A stretch of DNA of 6,904 bases from Legionellales bacterium (GTDB lineage Bacteria > Pseudomonadota > Gammaproteobacteria > Berkiellales > Berkiellaceae), in the NCBI GenBank assembly GCA_023266435.1, contig JAHFQF010000124.1, positions 1-6,904 of the forward strand, given 5' to 3'. Positions 1 through 5,151 of the stretch are shown in pieces. Position 1 is the stretch's first letter; each line of letters opens with the position of its first letter. Made by a program: the position numbers and the translations under genes. The notes beneath the pieces were generated by a model. The model did no database searches. It was not told where the DNA came from and was given only the letters and a program-made list of their open reading frames with translations.

Positions 1-54
1 TAATGCTTGCTCTTTGAATTGAGCGCTATATTTTTTCCTGATTTTGTCAGTCAT
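1..54 (-). CDS. IS3-family transposase OrfA, N-terminal fragment
   Basis: Only the first 18 codons are inside the window, reading MTDKIRKKYSAQFKEQAL. The pattern of basic residues followed by (R/K)-Y-S-x-x-F-K-x-x-A-L is the usual opening of IS3-family OrfA proteins, which carry an HTH_Tnp_1 helix-turn-helix that binds the element's ends. The ATG at 54 follows AGAGGTG at a spacing of about 4 to 5 nt, a strong ribosome-binding site. A TATAAT hexamer lies at 80..75 on the same strand, but the hexamer 17 bp upstream (TTCCGG) is a poor -35. In complete elements OrfA and OrfB are joined by programmed frameshifting into the active OrfAB transposase; whether this copy is intact cannot be judged here. 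Another IS subgroup with a similar OrfA start remains possible. Confidence 0.72.
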   Translation of the reverse strand, partial: MTDKIRKKYSAQFKEQAL

Positions 55-85
55 GTTACACCTCTCTTCGCTAGATTATACTAGC

Positions 86-571
86 TTAGTAGGGTGTCCG
101 GAATACCGGGGCAAGATCATGCATTGCAGTCATTGAGTCGTTATCTGTATCTTCATAGTCCAAGTTAGCCCCGTGTTTTAACAATAAACCCACGACCTCT
201 GAGTCGTGGTACCGGACAGCATCAAGCAATATATCTGTATCAGGAGCTATCTCAGCCCCCGCATCAAGCAATACTTTGACTACATTGTAGAAGCTTCCCT
301 CCGCTGTGGGGAAGGCAATAGCATAATGAAGAGGGGTCAGAGATGTAGCAACTGCGTTTATCTGCCCGCCATGCTGGTGCAGTAAATGAATCATATCTAT
401 CTGACCAAGGCAAGCGGCCACATGCAAAGGAGTTAAACCAGCAATCACACCTCGAAGCTGGTCCATTGCTGGCCTTGTATCAGCAGCTCTATTCACTGCA
501 GCTGGATCGGCAGCAATGATTTGCAAGGCTTCATCCAGATTCGCAGCTAAAATTGCATCAAATATGTCCAT
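86..571 (-). CDS. Ankyrin-repeat protein, 3' end replaced by IS3-like insertion
   Basis: This 161-residue ankyrin-repeat protein has TPLHVAA at about residues 47-53 followed by LLHQHG, then TPLHYAI at 79-85 followed by VVKVLLDAGAEI. A third, more diverged unit is VVGLLLKHGANLD near 126-138, and a fourth begins MTAMH at 147-151. Ankyrin units are protein-binding scaffolds, and in intracellular bacteria such proteins are often secreted effectors; no signal peptide or secretion signal is evident, so that role is speculative. I chose the ATG at 571 because GGAAG lies 6 nt upstream. A TTG six codons earlier (589) has no ribosome-binding site. The fourth repeat stops after its H. The last ten residues (DLAPVFRTPY) and the TAA come from the IS3-like end at 119, so the gene is truncated and the original product was longer. 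It may still make a stable protein with three repeats. Confidence 0.82.
   Translation of the reverse strand: MDIFDAILAANLDEALQIIAADPAAVNRAADTRPAMDQLRGVIAGLTPLHVAACLGQIDMIHLLHQHGGQINAVATSLTPLHYAIAFPTAEGSFYNVVKVLLDAGAEIAPDTDILLDAVRYHDSEVVGLLLKHGANLDYEDTDNDSMTAMHDLAPVFRTPY
89..119 (-). repeat. Putative left terminal inverted repeat of the IS3-like element
   Basis: The minus strand starts TGATCTTGCCCC at 119 and reaches GGACAC at about 94. By my alignment it matches the remembered IS3 left end at roughly 19 of the first 26 positions. It starts with the TG dinucleotide typical of IS3-family ends. The matching right end is outside the window, so the inverted-repeat partner and the target duplication cannot be seen. 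Confidence 0.65.
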
Positions 572-605
572 CGTTTTCTTCCAGCTCAATTCAGTAAAAG
601 TGGTT

Positions 606-633
606 ATAATATCATACTTTGTTGTTTAATCAA
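606..633 (-). promoter_or_regulatory. Possible sigma-70 promoter of the ankyrin-repeat gene
   Basis: On the minus strand TTGATT (633..628) is followed after 16 bp by TATTAT (611..606). Transcription would start near 599, leaving a leader of about 28 nt before the ATG at 571. The surroundings are A+T-rich, so chance matches are likely; overlapping alternatives such as TATGAT (616..611) exist. Confidence 0.35.
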
Positions 634-722
634 CTTATAGTGGCCCAGTAAAAAGCTGCTCATGTTTGCAAGTATCAGGAAACATATTACTTTGTGACTT
701 ATACCCAAGATCTGAGAGTATT

Positions 723-1688
723 TTAACGTACCCAAGATTGTTTGCTCACCATGAGCTGTTTTAAAGTCTCAGGATTGGTTAAAGCGCTAGGCTTACCCAA
801 TTGCTCTTCGTAACAAGGCAATGTCTTTTGCCAAAAAGTGCCTACTGCTACAGGGAAGTCTGGTTGTTTTAGCATAGCTAGAGCATATGCCATGGCTTTA
901 CTATCACTGCAAAATACCGTGGCTTCTGCTGCGGTAATGACTTTGAACTGCGCATCTTGCCAGGCCAAGCCTTTGTCTCTTTTTTCACCATAAATTAAAG
1001 GTTCATTGGGTTTTATATCGATGGTACGCTCTGCGCGATACCCTCTATCACTGAAGTGAGCGAATGCACCATCATTAAAAACATTACAGTTTTGGTAAAT
1101 TTCAACAAAACTCGTGCCCTGATGACGCGCTGCTGCTAATAGCGTAGTTTGTAAACCAGGTCCATCAATGTCTATTCCTCTGGCCACAAAAGTACAGTTA
1201 GCAGACAGGGCCAATGAGACTGGATCTAAGGGGCTTTCTATTGCACCTTGAGGACTGCTTTTCGTGACCTGCCCTGGTACAGAGGTAGGTGAATATTGGC
1301 CTTTGGTCAATCCATAAATTTGATTATTAAATAATAAGACATTGACATTGAGGTTACGGCGCATGAGATGCAATAAGTGATTACCACCAATACTCAATCC
1401 ATCGCCATCTCCTGTTACTATCCACACAGATAATTCTGGCCTGGCTAATTTTAATCCAGTTGCAATGGTAGGCGCTCGTCCATGAATCGTATGAAATCCA
1501 TACGTATTCAAATAATACGGAAAACGACTAGAGCAACCGATACCTGAAACAAATACGGTGTTTTCTGGTGCTACGCCCAATTGAGGTAAGACTTTTAACA
1601 CACTGGCTAAAATTGCATAATCGCCACACCCAGGACACCAACGGACCTCAACGTCATTTTCAAAAGACTGCCGCGTTAACTCACTCAT
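723..1688 (-). CDS. korB: 2-oxoacid:ferredoxin oxidoreductase, beta subunit (KorB-like)
   Basis: This 321-residue protein is the thiamine-diphosphate and iron-sulfur subunit of a CoA-dependent 2-oxoacid:ferredoxin oxidoreductase. With KorA it would decarboxylate a 2-oxoacid, most likely 2-oxoglutarate, to an acyl-CoA and pass electrons to ferredoxin in the cytoplasm. The WCPGCGDY motif gives Cys18 and Cys21; GIGCSSRFP gives Cys52 and YQNCNVF gives Cys201, the four-cysteine [4Fe-4S] set of the family. GDGDG at 93-97 and NN at 121-122, followed by IYGLTKGQYSPTS, form the ThDP/Mg binding signature. Two ATGs are adjacent; the second (1688) is preferred because GAGGAG lies 5 nt before it but only 2 nt before the first (1691). 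It begins 33 nt after korA ends, so the two form an operon. Substrate choice between 2-oxoglutarate, pyruvate and other oxoacids cannot be settled by eye. Confidence 0.93.
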   Translation of the reverse strand: MSELTRQSFENDVEVRWCPGCGDYAILASVLKVLPQLGVAPENTVFVSGIGCSSRFPYYLNTYGFHTIHGRAPTIATGLKLARPELSVWIVTGDGDGLSIGGNHLLHLMRRNLNVNVLLFNNQIYGLTKGQYSPTSVPGQVTKSSPQGAIESPLDPVSLALSANCTFVARGIDIDGPGLQTTLLAAARHQGTSFVEIYQNCNVFNDGAFAHFSDRGYRAERTIDIKPNEPLIYGEKRDKGLAWQDAQFKVITAAEATVFCSDSKAMAYALAMLKQPDFPVAVGTFWQKTLPCYEEQLGKPSALTNPETLKQLMVSKQSWVR

Positions 1689-1721
1689 CATGTCTCCTCA
1701 AAAGGAAAAACTGGTTACTAC

Positions 1722-3611
1722 TCATGCAGAGCAATCACTCAACTCAACCTCTAGTATCGTTTTAAATTGTTCCATCAAATCCGTCACTGAAAAAGGCTTG
1801 CCAGACACTTGCGATAAACTCTGTGCGTCGATTAGGTACTCACTGCGTAATACTCGACATAATTGCCCTTGATTTAATTCAGCGACCACCACACGCTTAA
1901 ACGCTTTTAAGAGGGCTGGTAGTTGTGCAGACAGAGGCCATAAGTACCTCAAATGAAGATGTGAAATCGACAACCCTTCCTCTTGGCACGCCAATACAGC
2001 ACTTTGTATAGATCCAAAAGTCCCGCCCCAGCCGATCACCAACAAGTCTCCTTGCTTTTGACCCGTGACATCAAGGGGGGCCATTTTTTGCTGTAACCTC
2101 ATAATCTTATCGCGACGTAAATTCGTCATGAGCTGGTGATTCGCAGGATCGTAACTGATATTACCCGTGATATTTTCTTTTTCTAATCCACCCAGACGAT
2201 GCATACAACCTGGCATACCTGGTACTGCCCAGTGCCGCGCTAAGGTCTCTTTGTCTCTGGAATAAGGTTTATAAGGCACATCAGTAGGGACAAATTTGCA
2301 TTTTGGTTTAGGCAAATCTTGTAGCTCAGGTACACGCCAAGGCTCTGCACCATTGGCGAGATATCCATCACTTAATACAATCACAGGCGTCATGGCGGTG
2401 AGAGCAAACTCAAACGCTTCTAACATCACAGAAAAACAATCACTCGGTGTTTTTGGCGCTAAAACTGGCACTGGACACTCGCCATGCCGACCATAAAGCG
2501 CTAACAATAAATCCGCTTGCTCTGTTTTGGTTGGCATGCCGGTAGATGGCCCTGCCCTTTGTACATCGACGATGACTAAAGGTAACTCAGTCATGACAGC
2601 CAAGCCTATCATTTCGCCTTTGAGATCTAAGCCTGGCCCACTGGTACAAGTGACGGCCAAACGTCCCCCATAGGCAGCACCAATTGCAGCACCAATCGCG
2701 GCCATTTCATCTTCGGCTTGAAACGTTTGTATCCCATACTCACGCCACTTGGATAATTGATGTAATACATCCGACGCAGGGGTAATGGGGTAACCTGCCA
2801 TCAAGACAGGAGTTTGTGCTTGATAACCACTGGCCACAATACCTAAAGCCAAGGCTTCATTCCCTGTAATTTGCCGATAAACGCCAGCGGGTAACTTAGC
2901 AGGCTGTACACGATAGTGCTCAGTAAACAACTCTGCAGTCATCGCATAATTGTACCCTGCTTTCAGTGCTAACCGATTGGCCTCTAGCAGCTCTGGTTTG
3001 CTTTTAAATTTTTGCTCTAACCAAGTCAGCGTATGCTGTAGAGGTCGGTCATAGAGCCAATAGATAACCCCGAGTGCAAAAAAGTTTTTGGCTTTTCGAG
3101 CTTGCGCACGACTCAATCCCGCAGACTCTACTGCATTCAAGCTGAGCTGAGTAATCGGCACTGAATATAAGCGATATCCAGCCAGCTCTCCCCCCTCAAT
3201 GGGGTTATACGCTAGTTTGGCTTTATTGCATTCTTTCAGTGTGAATTTATCGCCATCTACAATGACAATCCCATTGGGCTTTACCTTAGATAAACTTGCA
3301 ATGAGCGCCGCAGGATTCATTGCTACTAATGTGTCATAAGCATCACCTGGAGTATGGATGTCATGATTTGCAAAACACATCTGGAAACCAGACACACCAG
3401 GAATAGTACCTGCAGGTGCTCGAATTTCTGCTGGAAAATCTGAAAAAGTTTGAATATCATTGCCTAAAATGGCAGAGGCTTCTGTTAATTGGTGCCCTAC
3501 CAATTGCATACCATCACCAGAATCTCCCGCAAAATGCACAACAACCACATTTTTTAATTGTCTACTGACTGTAGGTTGTACTTGTAGAGGCATACTCACT
3601 GTATCGCTCAT
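1722..3611 (-). CDS. korA: 2-oxoacid:ferredoxin oxidoreductase, alpha subunit with fused gamma domain (KorA-like)
   Basis: This 629-residue protein is the partner of the KorB-like beta subunit. Residues about 20-200 are a POR gamma-type domain with GDSGDGM at 29-35 and PAEIRAPAG at 60-68. Residues about 245-480 are the alpha (POR N-type) domain, with YPITP at 274-278, AEDEMAAIGAAIGAA at 299-313, TSGPGL at 323-328 and QRAGPSTGMPTKTEQADL at 351-368. The last 120 or so residues form the C-terminal alpha domain. The gamma-alpha fusion is the usual form of two-subunit KorAB enzymes. I chose the ATG at 3611 because AAGGA lies 5 nt upstream; an ATG nine codons earlier (3638) has no ribosome-binding site. 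It is followed by korB after 33 nt. No convincing promoter is visible upstream, where a palindromic repeat sits. No ferredoxin-like delta subunit is encoded nearby, so the electron acceptor must come from elsewhere. Confidence 0.93.
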   Translation of the reverse strand: MSDTVSMPLQVQPTVSRQLKNVVVVHFAGDSGDGMQLVGHQLTEASAILGNDIQTFSDFPAEIRAPAGTIPGVSGFQMCFANHDIHTPGDAYDTLVAMNPAALIASLSKVKPNGIVIVDGDKFTLKECNKAKLAYNPIEGGELAGYRLYSVPITQLSLNAVESAGLSRAQARKAKNFFALGVIYWLYDRPLQHTLTWLEQKFKSKPELLEANRLALKAGYNYAMTAELFTEHYRVQPAKLPAGVYRQITGNEALALGIVASGYQAQTPVLMAGYPITPASDVLHQLSKWREYGIQTFQAEDEMAAIGAAIGAAYGGRLAVTCTSGPGLDLKGEMIGLAVMTELPLVIVDVQRAGPSTGMPTKTEQADLLLALYGRHGECPVPVLAPKTPSDCFSVMLEAFEFALTAMTPVIVLSDGYLANGAEPWRVPELQDLPKPKCKFVPTDVPYKPYSRDKETLARHWAVPGMPGCMHRLGGLEKENITGNISYDPANHQLMTNLRRDKIMRLQQKMAPLDVTGQKQGDLLVIGWGGTFGSIQSAVLACQEEGLSISHLHLRYLWPLSAQLPALLKAFKRVVVAELNQGQLCRVLRSEYLIDAQSLSQVSGKPFSVTDLMEQFKTILEVELSDCSA

Positions 3612-3630
3612 ATTGATCCTTAACTTCACC

Positions 3631-3658
3631 GTAAGCATTCAAGCAGTAAGCGTTCAAG
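3631..3658. repeat. Tandem near-identical 13-bp repeats upstream of korA
   Basis: GTAAGCATTCAAG at 3631-3643 and GTAAGCGTTCAAG at 3646-3658 differ at one base and lie 15 bp apart, about 20 to 47 nt before the korA ATG. The second copy is also the left arm of the palindromic element, and its first 12 bases recur inverted at 3790-3801. They could be a leftover duplicated element end or binding sites for a regulator of korAB; nothing decides between these. Confidence 0.5.
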
Positions 3659-3801
3659 GGATCTCCAGAAGTGAGCCGCAGCCTACCTTCGCATCTTTGC
3701 TACTTCGCTCGCAAAAGCCGCTACCGCGGCTGAGCTTCAAGCTCGCTCACGCAAAGATCCTCGGGTCTGCTCGCTTCCTTTGATACTATTTGAACGCTTA
3801 C
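3646..3801. repeat. Palindromic intergenic element bounded by 12-bp inverted repeats
   Basis: GTAAGCGTTCAA (3646-3657) and TTGAACGCTTAC (3790-3801) are exact inverted copies enclosing about 130 bp. The inside is dense in symmetry: AGCCGC/GCGGCT with a 4-nt loop (3716-3731), GAGCTT/AAGCTC around one base (3732-3744), GTGAGC/GCTCAC (3671-3676 with 3745-3750) and ATCTTTGC/GCAAAGAT (3693-3700 with 3751-3758). The last two pairings cross, so they would be alternatives. The stretch 3661-3780 is about 57% G+C, clearly above the flanking genes. There is no convincing reading frame. It resembles a miniature non-autonomous element or REP-like repeat, but only one copy is visible, so being repetitive in the genome is inference. 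It lies between pyrD and korA, both transcribed leftward. Confidence 0.55.
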
Positions 3802-3818
3802 CTTAATTTTTCCATTTC

Positions 3819-3846
3819 CACTGATCTACGTGAAGGTAGATCAGTG
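3819..3846 (-). terminator. 11-bp hairpin just downstream of pyrD, possible transcription end
   Basis: CACTGATCTAC (3819-3829) and GTAGATCAGTG (3836-3846) form a perfect 11-bp stem with a 6-nt loop, starting 13 nt after the pyrD stop. On the pyrD strand it is followed by purine-rich sequence, not a U-run, so it is not a canonical intrinsic terminator. It may protect the transcript end or terminate weakly. Confidence 0.4.
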
Positions 3847-3859
3847 CAAGGGTATCCGC

Positions 3860-4873
3860 TTAAAGCCGACTCAAACAATCCTGAATTAATGCCGGCCCCT
3901 CATAAATGAATCCTGTATAGAGCTGTATTAATTGTGCGCCAGCCTGTTGTCTTTCTGCTGCATCTTCACCCGACATAATGCCCCCTGAAGCAATCAATGT
4001 GGCATCTTGCCCTACAGCTTGCTTTAGCCAATACAGTACTTGCAAAGCTTGATCGTGTAGAGGTCTCCCGCTCAATCCGCCTGACTCGCTCGCGAATGGA
4101 TGCTTTAGGCCGGCTCGACTGAGTGTTGTATTGGTGGCGATAATGCCCTCAATCCCATTCTTTAAAATAATCTCTGCTACCTGCTGAACCGCCATTTCAG
4201 AGAGATCAGGGGCTATTTTCACCACGAGGGGCTTATGCTGCCCATGTTGATCGCTTAATTGCTTGCGAGCCTCTGTAACGCCTTGGAGTAAATCTAACAA
4301 TGCTTTGTCTTGCTGTAATTCACGTAAATTTTGGGTATTTGGCGAAGAGATATTTAAAGTCACATAGTCACTATGCGCATAAACTTGTCTATAGGCAGAG
4401 ACATAATCTGACACGGCATACTCAATCGCCGTGTCTTTATTTTTACCAATATTGGCGCCAATGGGGCAAGCATGGGGTGCTTTTTTTAGTTTTTCTACTA
4501 AGGCAGACACGCCGTCATTATTAAATCCCATGCGATTGATGAGTGCCTTGTCTGATTTTAAGCGAAATAAGCGTGGTTTTATATTACCTGGCTGGGGTTT
4601 AGGGGTCACAGTACCCACCTCTACAAAGCCAAAACCTAAGGCTTGCCATCCTGCAATGGCAATGCCATTTTTATCCAATCCTGCTGCTAAGCCAATGGGG
4701 TTAGGAAAATGCAGCCCCATGGCTTGGACTGGCTTGGCATAGATTTTGTTTTTCCAGCCCATAAACTGATAGAATTTGGCGAAATAGCTTATGCCTTGTA
4801 AAGCCAGATGATGCGCCGGCTCTGGCGGCAGCGCCATGAGCAAAGGGCGCGCCCATTGATAATAATTCACCAC
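3860..4873 (-). CDS. pyrD: Dihydroorotate dehydrogenase (quinone), class 2
   Basis: This FMN enzyme oxidises dihydroorotate to orotate in de novo pyrimidine synthesis and passes electrons to the membrane quinone pool. At 337 residues it matches E. coli PyrD (336). The amphipathic N-terminal segment (residues 1-45, with YYQWARPLL and PPEPAHHLAL) marks class 2 and forms the quinone and membrane entrance. GLAAGLDKNG at 61-70, EVGTVTP at 85-91, NRMGFNN at 113-119, NISSPNT at 174-180 (catalytic Ser177), KIAPDLS, IATNTTLSR and GGLSGRPL are all intact. The start is GTG at 4873 or the adjacent GTG at 4870. A TAA abuts directly upstream, and alignment with E. coli places the start here. The ribosome-binding site is poor, suggesting modest translation. 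A good promoter lies just upstream and overlaps that of the divergent tRNA-fMet gene. Confidence 0.97.
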   Translation of the reverse strand: MVNYYQWARPLLMALPPEPAHHLALQGISYFAKFYQFMGWKNKIYAKPVQAMGLHFPNPIGLAAGLDKNGIAIAGWQALGFGFVEVGTVTPKPQPGNIKPRLFRLKSDKALINRMGFNNDGVSALVEKLKKAPHACPIGANIGKNKDTAIEYAVSDYVSAYRQVYAHSDYVTLNISSPNTQNLRELQQDKALLDLLQGVTEARKQLSDQHGQHKPLVVKIAPDLSEMAVQQVAEIILKNGIEGIIATNTTLSRAGLKHPFASESGGLSGRPLHDQALQVLYWLKQAVGQDATLIASGGIMSGEDAAERQQAGAQLIQLYTGFIYEGPALIQDCLSRL

Positions 4874-4906
4874 TTACCACACTGATATTTCTGAATATAG
4901 AGGGTA

Positions 4907-4935
4907 ATTTTAACCTCAGGCAGATATGGTTGCAA
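4907..4935 (-). promoter_or_regulatory. pyrD promoter, sharing its -35 with the tRNA promoter
   Basis: On the minus strand TTGCAA (4935..4930) is followed after exactly 17 bp by TAAAAT (4912..4907). Transcription would start near 4900 and give a leader of about 27 nt before the GTG start of pyrD. The -35 hexamer is self-complementary and also fits the promoter on the opposite strand. Confidence 0.6.
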
Positions 4936-4958
4936 AAGTATCTCGTTATAGATATACT
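4930..4958 (+). promoter_or_regulatory. tRNA-fMet promoter with C-rich discriminator
   Basis: TTGCAA (4930-4935) is followed after exactly 17 bp by TATACT (4953-4958). The next bases, CCCTCC, make a G/C-rich discriminator of the kind known from stringently controlled stable-RNA promoters. Transcription would start near 4965, about 8 nt before the mature tRNA. The -35 is the same six base pairs used by the pyrD promoter. Confidence 0.62.
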
Positions 4959-4972
4959 CCCTCCTGCTTAGA

Positions 4973-5068
<96 letters not shown>

Positions 5069-5123
5069 ATCACGCTCGAAGCAGACTCCTTCTAAAACCC
5101 TCTTTGAGTCTCTCAACCAAGTG

Positions 5124-5151
5124 TATAGCTGTTTCTATTTTAGAAACTATA
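5124..5151. other. A+T-rich hairpin at the autotransporter stop codon
   Basis: TATAG (5124-5128) and TTTCTA (5132-5137) pair with TAGAAA (5141-5146) and CTATA (5147-5151), giving an 11-bp stem with a 3-nt bulge and 3-nt loop. It overlaps the autotransporter stop and lies between converging transcription of that gene and the tRNA. Neither strand has a T-run after it, so a terminator role is only possible. Confidence 0.3.

Larger units (their letters stand above)
1..119 (-). mobile_element. Left end of an IS3-family (IS3-group) insertion sequence, partial
   Basis: Reading the minus strand from 119, the sequence begins TGATCTTGCCCC and continues to GGACAC at about 26 bp. This closely resembles the left terminal repeat of IS3 as I recall it (TGATCTTACCCA...GGACAC). 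About 65 bp further in, an OrfA-type transposase frame begins after a good ribosome-binding site, the same spacing as in IS3. Terminus, leader length and OrfA start together identify the element. The rest, including orfB and the right end, lies before position 1. Its outer boundary falls inside an ankyrin-repeat gene. The terminus assignment rests on remembered IS3 sequence, not on a search. Confidence 0.75.

Noticed and set aside
572..589. TTG start at 589 for the ankyrin gene, adding six residues
   Set aside because: No ribosome-binding site precedes it, while the ATG at 571 has GGAAG 6 nt upstream.
702..738. Direct repeat TACCCAAGAT (702-711 and 729-738) across the korB stop
   Set aside because: Only two short copies, one within the korB coding end, with no other structure; probably chance.
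3612..3638. ATG at 3638 for korA, adding nine residues
   Set aside because: No ribosome-binding site; the ATG at 3611 has AAGGA at 5 nt and gives the normal family N terminus.
3612..3660. Sigma-70 promoter directly upstream of korA (TTGAAC or TTGAAT as -35)
   Set aside because: No acceptable -10 lies at 16-18 bp; the candidates are TTACGG or overlap the ribosome-binding site.
3460..3783. Plus-strand open frame of 107 codons across the korA start and the palindromic repeat
   Set aside because: Its first half is antisense to korA and the rest is repeat DNA; the translation shows no family resemblance.
4431..4742. Plus-strand 103-codon frame opposite pyrD
   Set aside because: It is fully antisense to a strongly conserved enzyme gene and has no independent support.
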